The notes beneath the pieces were generated by a model, which was not told where the DNA came from, did not search any database, and saw only the letters and a program-made list of their open reading frames with translations. A stretch of DNA of 34,686 bases from Myxococcales bacterium. Its GTDB lineage: Bacteria; Myxococcota_A; Polyangia; Fen-1088. The position numbers and the translations under genes are program-made. The stretch covers positions 1 through 34,686 of the forward strand of contig PMBS01000071.1 of the NCBI GenBank assembly GCA_003153015.1, given 5' to 3'. This document shows positions 1 to 7,696 of this stretch, piece after piece (the first letter of the stretch is position 1; every line of letters starts with the position of its first letter).

Positions 1-749
1 CGCGAGTAGTGCCAATCCTCGTTGTCCGTGACCGAGTGCACCTCCGGCCACTGCCCGGAAGTGCAGGCCTTGGCGTTGACCACCTGGCACTGCGCGGAGC
101 CCGGCCCGCCGCACTGGGCGCAGCTCTCGGACTTGTTGTCGTTGCTACAGTACTGCGCGCAACACACGCCGTTGGTCATAGCCCAAGCCCCGCACGAATC
201 CCGGCCAGCGTCTGGGCGCGGGGCCTGCGTGCGCACGTCCGCCACCGTTGCCTTGGCGTCGGTTTGGGCATCGCCCCCCACGGCAAGCGGTGCATCGATG
301 TCGGGGCCATCGACCGCCGCGTCGGCCTTGGTCGAGGACGAGCCGCCGGTTTGCGCGCCGCCCGTCGCCTGCAAACCCCCCGACCCCTGCGTACCACCCG
401 TGCCCGGCGCCGTGCTCTGTGCGCCACCCGAGCCTTGCGTGCCTCCGCTCGCCCTCGCGCCGCCCGCCGCCTGCAAACCCCCCAACCCCTGCGTACCACC
501 CGTGCCCGGCGCACCACCCGAGCCTTGCAGGCCTCCGCTCGCCCCCGCGCCACCCGAGCCTTGCAGGCCTCCTGTTGCTTGCGCTCCGCCGGTGCGCTGC
601 ATACCGCCTGTGCCCAGCGTTCCGCCGGTTTCCGAGGAGGTCTCTGGACCTGCGCCACAGCCCGCGGCCATCAGCCCCCCCAAACAGGCCAGCGGTATCA
701 TGCCGGCCCAAGAAACACGCGCACAAAGAGCGGTACTGCTTCGGTCCAT
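1..749 (-). CDS. Exported lipoprotein with GG-repeat linker and Cys-rich domain; partial, runs off the left edge
   Basis: Not in the ORF track because it has no stop in the window. Minus-strand ATG at 749-747 reads MDRSSTALCARVSWAGMIPLACLGGLMAAGCGAGPETSSETGGTLGTGGMQ...TGGTQGSGGLQATGGAQTGGSSSTKADAAVDGPDIDAPLA...SCGAWAMTNGVCCAQYCSNDNKSESCAQCGGPGSAQCQVVNAKACTSGQWPEVHSVTDNEDWHYS(R), open to position 1. Lipobox-like AAGC. Confidence 0.8.
   Translation of the reverse strand, partial: MDRSSTALCARVSWAGMIPLACLGGLMAAGCGAGPETSSETGGTLGTGGMQRTGGAQATGGLQGSGGAGASGGLQGSGGAPGTGGTQGLGGLQAAGGARASGGTQGSGGAQSTAPGTGGTQGSGGLQATGGAQTGGSSSTKADAAVDGPDIDAPLAVGGDAQTDAKATVADVRTQAPRPDAGRDSCGAWAMTNGVCCAQYCSNDNKSESCAQCGGPGSAQCQVVNAKACTSGQWPEVHSVTDNEDWHYS
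350..625 (-). repeat. In-frame GG-linker tandem repeat (TGGTQGSGGLQA type)
   Basis: Recurring 'acgggtggtacgcagggg' / 'ggcctgcaaggctcgggtggc' units on the minus strand. Confidence 0.8.
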
Positions 750-843
750 ACCGCCAAGTCTACTCCTCTTCCGGTGTCCAAGTCGCCGACCTCGCTGCGC
801 GCACCGAATGTCTGGGCAAGGTCGTCGTTTTCCCCGGAGCCCG

Positions 844-1800
844 CTACTCGGCTGGGAGCGGCAGCAATGGGTCGCCTTCGCCCGGGGCAAGCAAGAAGGA
901 CGCGCGGGCCTGGTGCAGAATTTGCGGCGTCATGCTGGCGGACCAGAACGCCTGCGTGGCGGACAGGGCGTGCGTCCCGAGAACGATCAAGTCCGAGTGC
1001 ATTTCTCGCGCGGTGGCGAGCACGCCCTCGGCGGGATCAGCGCGCATGACCCGGCCCGAGACGGAGACGCCCATTCCCTGCAATTCGCGGACGTGGACGG
1101 TCAGGTGGCGAGCGGCTTCCTGCTCGGCGAGGCGCAGGACTTCTTCCGTGGCTCTTGGCAGCATGGCGGCGGTAGCGGAATCCTCGCCCCTGAGCGCATC
1201 GGCGGGCGGGATCGCGGTGAACAGGAGCATGGGAATCTTGAGCTGCAGGGCCAGTTGCGCCGCGGGTTGCAATCCCTCTTCGTGTTCGTCGGCGCCGTCC
1301 ATCGGCACAAGAATGTGGTGAAACGGGTAGTCCACCTGGCCGCGTTCGTCGGGCTGAACCAGCAGCACGGGCACGCGGGTCTTGCTCGGTGAGCGATTCT
1401 TTAGCGCGTACAGAATCCGCTGGGCCAGGTTGCCGCGCAAGCGCCACTTCAACCATTGGTTGCCATGGGCACACATCACGACCAAGTCGGGCTGGGTTTC
1501 CCGCGCCTGCAGCGCAAGACTCTCGGCCAGGTTGCGTGCGGCCTCGTCGTGGACATGCCAGTCGACCTTGGGCAAGGAGGAGAATTCACGTGCGACCAAG
1601 CCGCGCAGATAGGCTTCGGCGGAATCTTTGCTCTGCAGGTGCGCTTGCCCGTGCTTCTCTTTCGGGGCTGAACGCTCGATTACATGCAGAAGCGTAATGC
1701 GGGCGTCACTGGCTTGAGCCAAGCCGCGCGCCACCGGGATCACCCGTTCGGCCATCGCGGTCCCATCGAGCGGCAAGAGCAGGTGTTTGAACATGGCCAT
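844..1800 (-). CDS. Tandem-domain universal stress protein (UspA family)
   Basis: MAMFKHLLLPLDGTAMAERVIPVARGLAQASDARITLLHVIE... and a second half HHILVPMDGADEHEEGLQPAAQLALQLKIPMLLFTAIP...DLIVLGTHALS. ATG at 1800 (or 1794) overlaps the mntH stop, so the 473-aa ORF to 2265 is over-extended. Confidence 0.9.
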   Translation of the reverse strand: MAMFKHLLLPLDGTAMAERVIPVARGLAQASDARITLLHVIERSAPKEKHGQAHLQSKDSAEAYLRGLVAREFSSLPKVDWHVHDEAARNLAESLALQARETQPDLVVMCAHGNQWLKWRLRGNLAQRILYALKNRSPSKTRVPVLLVQPDERGQVDYPFHHILVPMDGADEHEEGLQPAAQLALQLKIPMLLFTAIPPADALRGEDSATAAMLPRATEEVLRLAEQEAARHLTVHVRELQGMGVSVSGRVMRADPAEGVLATAREMHSDLIVLGTHALSATQAFWSASMTPQILHQARASFLLAPGEGDPLLPLPAE

Positions 1801-3113
1801 CAGCTCCCGAACAGGGTTTCCCATAGCAAGTAGCCGTTCAAGGCGAGGATAAGCATGGCGATCCCTGCTGCGACGGCTGTGGTGGCAGGCCGGTTGACCA
1901 GCGAGCCCATCAAGTGCTTGCGGCTGGAGAACACGACCAGGGGCACAATGGCAAAGGGCAGGGCAAAGCTCAGCACGACCTGGCTTGTCACCAGCGTCCA
2001 GGTCGGGTTGACCCCCAGCCAGATGACCAGCAGCGCGGGCGCCATGGTTACCACGCGCCGAATCCAGAGCGGGATGCGGAACTCCAGAAATCCTTGCATG
2101 ATGACCTGGCCGGCCATGGTGCCCACCGCCGAACTCGACAGGCCCGAAGCCAAAAGCGCAATCGCGAACAGCGTGCTCGCGGCCGATCCCAAGAGCGGCT
2201 GGAGCGTCAGGTGCGCCTTCTCGATCGCGTCCACGTTGACCAAACCACGCGCGTGGAACGTGCACGCGGCCATGATCAGCATCGCACCGTTGATCGCGCC
2301 GGCCAGCCCCAAGGCCAGGATGACATCGACCGTCTGGTAGCGCAGCAGGCGCTTCTTCTCCTCGAGTCCGGACACGACGATGCGGCCCTGGGTGAGCGCG
2401 GAGTGCAGGAAGATCACATGCGGCATGACCGTGGCGCCCAGGATGCCGGAAGCGAGCAGGAGCCCGGACTTGCCGCCGAAGGCGGGGACTACGGAATGAA
2501 ACGCCGCTTGCCTCCAGTTGGGCTGGGCGAGGAAGAGTTCCGCCAGATAGGAGCCTGCGATGGCCGCCACCAGCAATGCGATGACCAGTTCCAAGCGGCG
2601 GAATCCATAGCGTTCCAGGCTCAAGAGCAGGAAGGTGACCACCGCGGTGAGCAGGCCGGCAATCCCCAGTGGCAAACCCAAGAGGAGATGAAACCCCAGG
2701 GCCGCGCCGAGAAACTCCGCCAGATCAGTGGCCATGGCCACGATCTCCATCACCCCCCAGAGCAGGAAACACAGTCCCCGCGGCAGACTCAACCGGCACT
2801 GTTCCGCGAGGTTGTGCCCGGTGGCGATGCCCAGCTTGGCCGACAAGGTCTGGATCAGCATCGCCATCAGGTTGCTGGCCAGGACGACCCAGAGCAGGGT
2901 GTAGCCGAGTTGCGAGCCGCTTTGCAGATTGGTAGCGAAGTTGCCCGGATCAACGTATGCCACCGACGCGATGATGGCCGGGCCCAGAAACGGCAGCAGG
3001 CGCGCCAGTCCGCGCCGCTTCCCGCTGCCCGACAGCACCTCGATGGCCGCGGCCACCGTAGCGCGATCACCCGGCGGCCCGGTCGCAAGGGGTGCTTCCG
3101 ATGGAATCAACAT
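1800..3113 (-). CDS. mntH: Nramp-family Mn2+/Fe2+ transporter
   Basis: GPAIIASVAYVDPGNFATNLQSGSQLGYTLLWVVLASNLMAMLIQTLSAKLGIATGHNLAEQCR, with DPGN and MPHVIFLHSAL motifs typical of Nramp; multiple TM segments. Confidence 0.93.
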   Translation of the reverse strand: MLIPSEAPLATGPPGDRATVAAAIEVLSGSGKRRGLARLLPFLGPAIIASVAYVDPGNFATNLQSGSQLGYTLLWVVLASNLMAMLIQTLSAKLGIATGHNLAEQCRLSLPRGLCFLLWGVMEIVAMATDLAEFLGAALGFHLLLGLPLGIAGLLTAVVTFLLLSLERYGFRRLELVIALLVAAIAGSYLAELFLAQPNWRQAAFHSVVPAFGGKSGLLLASGILGATVMPHVIFLHSALTQGRIVVSGLEEKKRLLRYQTVDVILALGLAGAINGAMLIMAACTFHARGLVNVDAIEKAHLTLQPLLGSAASTLFAIALLASGLSSSAVGTMAGQVIMQGFLEFRIPLWIRRVVTMAPALLVIWLGVNPTWTLVTSQVVLSFALPFAIVPLVVFSSRKHLMGSLVNRPATTAVAAGIAMLILALNGYLLWETLFGS

Positions 3114-3143
3114 GCCCCGCGAAACCGCGCGGCGAGCGGACCG

Positions 3144-3617
3144 TTAGTCCTCTTCGATCTGCTGGCCGAGGAAGGTGCCCACGCCCATCTGCGCAATTTG
3201 GTCATGCTGGGACTCCAGCATGTCGAGGTGGCCGTCCTCGTCCTTGATGATCGACTCCAGCAACTCGCGCGTGGGCGCGTCCTGCACCTCCATGGCCAGC
3301 GGGATGGCCGCGTTGTAGCCACGGATGGCGAGGATCTCCGCCGCGATGTCGTTCTCGATGATCGTCGGCACGTCGGTCCCGATGTGCAGGGGGTTCAGCT
3401 TGCTCACCACGGGCAACCCTTCCAGGAACACGATGCGGGCGATGAGTTTTTCGGCGTGCTTCATCTCGCCCAGGGCGCGCTTCTCGATCACCTTGTGCAG
3501 ACGTTGGTAGCCCCAGTTGGCGCAAAGCTCGGAATGGACCATGTACTGGTTGATGGCGGTCAGCTCGTCAGCGAGTAAGTGGTTGAGAACGTCGATCAGT
3601 TTCTGGTTGCCCTTCAT
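3144..3617 (-). CDS. bfr: Bacterioferritin
   Basis: 157 aa MKGNQKLIDVLNHLLADELTAINQYMVHSELCANWGYQRLHKVIEKRALGEMKHAEKLIARIVFLEGLP...; ferritin-like helices with ExxH motifs; SD-like ggagacc before the ATG. Confidence 0.95.
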   Translation of the reverse strand: MKGNQKLIDVLNHLLADELTAINQYMVHSELCANWGYQRLHKVIEKRALGEMKHAEKLIARIVFLEGLPVVSKLNPLHIGTDVPTIIENDIAAEILAIRGYNAAIPLAMEVQDAPTRELLESIIKDEDGHLDMLESQHDQIAQMGVGTFLGQQIEED

Positions 3618-3751
3618 GTTGGTCTCCCTGGTATTGGATGCGCGTTCGTGAGGGATTCTAACAGACTTTCTAGCATATCATATGTGCGGCGGATGCCGAT
3701 CGGGCAAAAAGCCGCGCATCGCCGGGACCCGGGCTGCCCCGCGAGGGCACC

Positions 3752-4348
3752 GGCTACTGTCTCGAAAAGGCAAGAAACTACCCCAATTCCAACAAATGGG
3801 AGGACAGGGCCGTAGCAACCTTGACCTGGGGACTGGGCACGGCAGACGCGCTCACCGGCAGCATCGTAGGAACGCTCCGCGGAACCACCCCCGGGCGAGC
3901 CGCGTTCATGGGATCCGCCGCATTGTGAAGCGGCGCCGTGATCGGCACTCTGGCGGGCGCCATCGACAAGAAGATCGACACCGGTATGCTGGTGGCCGGT
4001 ATCGCGCTGAACCTGGGAGCGATTGGCGGGGCTCTGCTCGGGGCTCAGGTTTCGCCGTCCATCGCCCGTGTCCGATTCATCGATCTTGGCGGACTATGCG
4101 GGGGCCTGCTGGTCGGAGGGCTGTACTGGGCCTTGGAAAACAGAAACGCAAGGCCACAGGGGGTGACCGCCTCGTTGGCGATCGGCATGGCCGCAAGAAT
4201 CGCCACCGCCTGGATCTTCACGCGCAATATGGAGGAGGATCTTCCTCGCACCGGACCGGTCCAGAACGCGATGGCCCGAATGCTTCCCACCATCGCCCCG
4301 GCCACCTCCGGCGCGGGCCTCGTCGTGGGCGTTGCGGGAGCGCTGTGA
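3752..4348 (+). pseudogene. Disrupted Gly/Ala-rich membrane or hypothetical protein (internal TGA)
   Basis: One frame reads GYCLEKARNYPNSNKWEDRAVATLTWGLGTADALTGSIVGTLRGTTPGRAAFMGSAAL-TGA(3926)-SGAVIGTLAGAIDKKIDTGMLVAGIALNLGAIGGALLGAQ...VVGVAGAL*. Protein-like composition continues on both sides of the stop, and no in-frame ATG was found at the 5' end. Confidence 0.6.
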
Positions 4349-4585
4349 GCATCACTAGCGCTGCTTGCCAGTCGACATCTCCAAGGGTGAACAGTTCTAG
4401 GTCGACCCTCTTCCGAAAAATGCGCGTGCCGAACACGCCATGCTCGATAGCGGGCGCGGCTACCCCGGGCCCGTGCCTCTATCGCCTGCGCCCTTGACAT
4501 CACCCCCAAGAACTGACAGTTTGCGAGCAAGATGTTCAATTAGAACCCCTGTGTTCTAGCTGACTGGGCAAATGGGAGCTCCATC

Positions 4586-5350
4586 ATGGCACTAAGGCAG
4601 TTGAGTTGCACCCTAGCTATTTCAATGATCGGGATAATCGCCTCAGAAGGGCAAGGCAATTCACAAGAAACTCTGGATAGCCTGAAGACATGCAAGATTT
4701 GCAATGAGAAGGTTCTATATTCGCAAGTAAAGGAAGAGGTGTTGATACGTCACTTCTTCAATGATGCCAAAGATAAGTTCTTCCTGGACGTCGGCTGCTC
4801 CCACTACAAGAACATCAGCACAACCTACTATCTGGAAGAGCATTTGCACTGGAAAGGGATAGGGGTTGACGCCCTCAAGCAATATGCCGAGGACTATTTG
4901 AAGTACCGTCCGAGGACAAGATTCCGGAACTACGCCGTATCGAACCACTCGGGAGGAACGATTGACATTTACACAAAACCGGGGTTCGAGGTGTACTCGA
5001 GCACAATCAAAGAAGCAGTTGACAGGATTCCCGAGCCTGTGGTCATCAAGGTTCCCGTGATCACGCTCAATGATTTGCTAAAGAAGGAGAGAGTTAATCA
5101 CATAGACTTTCTCTCGATGGATATCGAAGCGGGGGAACTCAAGGCACTTGAGGGATTTGACATCAAGAAATATCGGCCATTCCTAGTTTGCATCGAAGTG
5201 CAGGCCGAGATGGGGATTTATTTTGCAAACGAAATCCTGAACTACTTCCAAAGGAACGGCTACGAGAAGATGGAGGCGTATACGAAATTCGAGGGTGGCG
5301 GCAACTGGTATTTCAAGCCGAAGGGGTACAGTCCGAAGGTTAGCGACTGA
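4586..5350 (+). CDS. FkbM-family SAM-dependent methyltransferase with hydrophobic N-terminal segment
   Basis: FFLDVGCSHYKN...GIGVDALKQYAEDYLKYRPRTRFRNYAVSNHSGGTIDIYT...ITLNDLLKKERVNHIDFLSMDIEAGELKALEGFDIKKYRPFLVCIEVQ is a typical FkbM pattern; clearly lower GC than its neighbours. Confidence 0.85.
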   Translation: MALRQLSCTLAISMIGIIASEGQGNSQETLDSLKTCKICNEKVLYSQVKEEVLIRHFFNDAKDKFFLDVGCSHYKNISTTYYLEEHLHWKGIGVDALKQYAEDYLKYRPRTRFRNYAVSNHSGGTIDIYTKPGFEVYSSTIKEAVDRIPEPVVIKVPVITLNDLLKKERVNHIDFLSMDIEAGELKALEGFDIKKYRPFLVCIEVQAEMGIYFANEILNYFQRNGYEKMEAYTKFEGGGNWYFKPKGYSPKVSD

Positions 5351-5407
5351 ACGGCGTTGCAGGCTCCGTCCTGACTTCAATAGGGTTGTTCGGGTTGGGT
5401 TTCTGAA

Positions 5408-6400
5408 CTACTTGTCCAAGACGGAAAGGCCCCGGCCCAGCTCATCCACGAGCGCCTGGCGCGCGGCACAGGGCTGGTCCACAGCTCCCCAGAGCCAGCG
5501 CCCCTTCCATTGCAGCACCACTTCGCCGTTGAGCGGGTCTTTCACTGTCGCGGTTCCCTGGAGGCCGGCCGAATCGGCGCCAGCGTCCGATGCCTTTCCC
5601 ACGGCGCGATAGCGCTTCACCATAGCGCGAATCTCTGCACTATCCTTGCCTTCGACGACAAACAGGCGAAAACTCGCCCCGCCTACTTCGTAGGGCACCG
5701 CGACCGCGTCGTGAAGGAATGGGTGACCAAGAAAGTCGCGTGCGGTGAGCTTCTCGGCGCGGACACGCTTGCCTCGATCGGGGAAACACTTGAGCACCGC
5801 GGGGGCCTCGCGCGTGCCGGGCAGGCCGGCGGCCACTTTGTCTGCGAACCAGCGAAGCATGGACGGCCCCTTGCCACCCGATTGGACCAACTTCACGTAG
5901 TAGGAGCCGACGACGAACTCGAGGTAGTCCTGCCCGGCGTATCCCTCGATGCCGATGGGCAGGGGCGTGGTGCCGGCCGGGCGCTCTTGGGTATAGATCC
6001 CGAAGGCCCGAATGGCGTCCTTGTGGTGGTATAGGTCCACCGTGATTTCCGCGGCAGCAGCCGCCGCCGCCAATCTCGTGGCGCTGTCGCGTGGAGCGCG
6101 CGACGGTCTTCGACTCTTGTCGTTCCCAGCACCAACCTTCGCATAGGTCGCCGACGTGAGATCTTGGAGGTCAAATTGCAGGAACGACTCAGCGCCGCCG
6201 TCGATGTACTCGAAGAGTGTCGCGGGCGTGTACGTGGTGGGGCCGTCGGAGATCTTCCAGCCTTCGAGCTTGGGAAAGGGTGAGGACGCATCAGGAAGAC
6301 CGGCGGGCTTGGACTCGGCCCCAGGTTTGCTTGATGCTGTGGCAGAAAGTGCGACGACCGCTAGCAGCCCGCCCTGCACCGCCAGAAGACCCCTGCTCAT
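5408..6400 (-). CDS. DUF6599-like exported protein
   Basis: Start MSRGLLAVQGGLLAVVALSATASSK (ATG 6400) overlaps the upstream AKR stop (ATGA). FPKLEGWKISDGPTTYTPATLFEYIDGGAESFLQFDLQDL...AFGIYTQERP resembles DUF6599. Family name is from memory. Confidence 0.72.
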   Translation of the reverse strand: MSRGLLAVQGGLLAVVALSATASSKPGAESKPAGLPDASSPFPKLEGWKISDGPTTYTPATLFEYIDGGAESFLQFDLQDLTSATYAKVGAGNDKSRRPSRAPRDSATRLAAAAAAAEITVDLYHHKDAIRAFGIYTQERPAGTTPLPIGIEGYAGQDYLEFVVGSYYVKLVQSGGKGPSMLRWFADKVAAGLPGTREAPAVLKCFPDRGKRVRAEKLTARDFLGHPFLHDAVAVPYEVGGASFRLFVVEGKDSAEIRAMVKRYRAVGKASDAGADSAGLQGTATVKDPLNGEVVLQWKGRWLWGAVDQPCAARQALVDELGRGLSVLDK

Positions 6401-7668
6401 ACCAGGAATTCCCGCGGCACCTCGCGTAGCCGCACAATGTCGCGCACGCGCTGGCGAACGTCGAATCCCTTCGCGCAACGGACTGGGCACTCGTCACAGT
6501 CGTCGCAGGGAGACTCCGGCAGGCCGAGTTCGAGCAGAAGTGCCTGTGCGGCCTCGCGGTTGCGGTACGCGTGGGCGTACATGAAGGAACGCATGAGGTC
6601 GGGTATGGGCAGTTTCTCCAGGCAAGGATCGAGACACTGGTCGCAGCCCTGGCAGAAGAAACCGACGACCTTGGGCGCTTCCAGGCTCCGCTTGTCATCG
6701 TCGGTGAGGGTGGGATCGCGCAAGACCTCCAGGTCGGTCTGCAATTGATCCAATGTGGTGAAGCCCGGAATTGCCGTGTGCACGTTCGGATCGCGCAGCG
6801 CCCATTTCAGCGCTGCCTTCATGTTGATGGGGGACTCCTTCTCCTTGTCCCAGTAGACCCCCGCTTGCGTCTTCATGGCGATGATGCCTAGGCCAGCCTG
6901 CGCCGCTTCCGCGATGGCTTTCTGCACCTCCGGGTGGTGGTCCTGCCGGAAGTTGTACGAGGTGAGCACGACGTCGTAGAGCTTGGCCTCCACCGCCGCG
7001 CGGATCACCTCGGGCTCATTCTTGTGGGTGGAGAGGCCGAGAAAACGAGCCTTGCCGTCGCGCTTGGCCTTCTCCAATGCCCGAAGGACCGGCGGGTAGA
7101 GCACGCTCTCGCGCGCCGATTGGTTGTGCAGGTGAAGGATGTCCACGTGATCGAGCCCCAGTCGCTTGAGGCTGATGTCGAGCTTCTCGCCGATCTCCTC
7201 GCCGCGGGTCTGCTTGGAAAAAAGCCCGGTCTTGCGATCCAGGGTGCTGAGGTGGACCTTGGTGGCGAGCACGAAGGAGTCGCGCTTGCGGTCCTTGAGG
7301 ACCGTGCCGAGCATTTCCTCGTTTCGCCCGTCCTGGTAGCCATGCGCGGTGTCGAGCAAGAAGATGCCACCATCCAGCGCCGCGCGAACCAGGTTGGGGT
7401 TGTCGGCGTTCATGACGCCCATGCTGACAATGGGCACTTCGATCCCGGTTCGGCCGAGCGTGCGGCGCGGCGGCCCGACGGTCTTTGCAACCGGTGCCGG
7501 CTCGGCTGCTGGCACTGGTTTGGGCGGCGGCGCCGCCCCGGCCGGCGGCATCTTCGTTTCCGGACTCGACGCCATCGTCGCGCACCCAGCGGACAGCGCG
7601 CCGGCAGCAAGGCTGCCCGCGCCGAGTTTCAGGAAATCCCTTCGTTCCAGATTCTTCGTCTTGCTCAT
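6397..7668 (-). CDS. Tat-exported aldo/keto reductase with C-terminal Cys-rich (4Fe-4S-type) motifs
   Basis: MSKTKNLERRDFLKLGAGSLAAGALSAGC (Tat RRDFLK); AKR barrel RTLGRTGIEVPIVSMGVM...LLDTAHGYQDGRNEEMLG...HVDILHLHN; C-terminus CQGCDQCLDPC...CDDCDECPVRC. Confidence 0.9.
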   Translation of the reverse strand: MSKTKNLERRDFLKLGAGSLAAGALSAGCATMASSPETKMPPAGAAPPPKPVPAAEPAPVAKTVGPPRRTLGRTGIEVPIVSMGVMNADNPNLVRAALDGGIFLLDTAHGYQDGRNEEMLGTVLKDRKRDSFVLATKVHLSTLDRKTGLFSKQTRGEEIGEKLDISLKRLGLDHVDILHLHNQSARESVLYPPVLRALEKAKRDGKARFLGLSTHKNEPEVIRAAVEAKLYDVVLTSYNFRQDHHPEVQKAIAEAAQAGLGIIAMKTQAGVYWDKEKESPINMKAALKWALRDPNVHTAIPGFTTLDQLQTDLEVLRDPTLTDDDKRSLEAPKVVGFFCQGCDQCLDPCLEKLPIPDLMRSFMYAHAYRNREAAQALLLELGLPESPCDDCDECPVRCAKGFDVRQRVRDIVRLREVPREFLV

Positions 7669-7696
7669 GACACCCAGGCGCGAATTATACACGCCC

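Noticed and set aside
22-1392. 456-aa plus-strand ORF
   Set aside because: Antisense to the edge lipoprotein and the usp gene; Pro-rich first half is the complement of GG repeats.
3107-3322. Small Arg-rich ORFs overlapping confirmed genes
   Set aside because: Alternate-frame artefacts of high-GC coding DNA inside or antisense to bfr, modA-C and other genes.
1914-3578. 554-aa plus-strand ORF
   Set aside because: Antisense to mntH and bfr; His/Gln/Arg-rich low-complexity translation typical of antisense in high-GC DNA.
3926-3928. TGA as selenocysteine codon
   Set aside because: No downstream SECIS-like hairpin noticed, non-enzymatic hydrophobic context; a nonsense mutation is simpler.
4493-4521. 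sigma70-type promoter (TTGACA ... CAGTTT) before the FkbM gene
   Set aside because: The -35-like hexamer exists but no convincing -10 at proper spacing.
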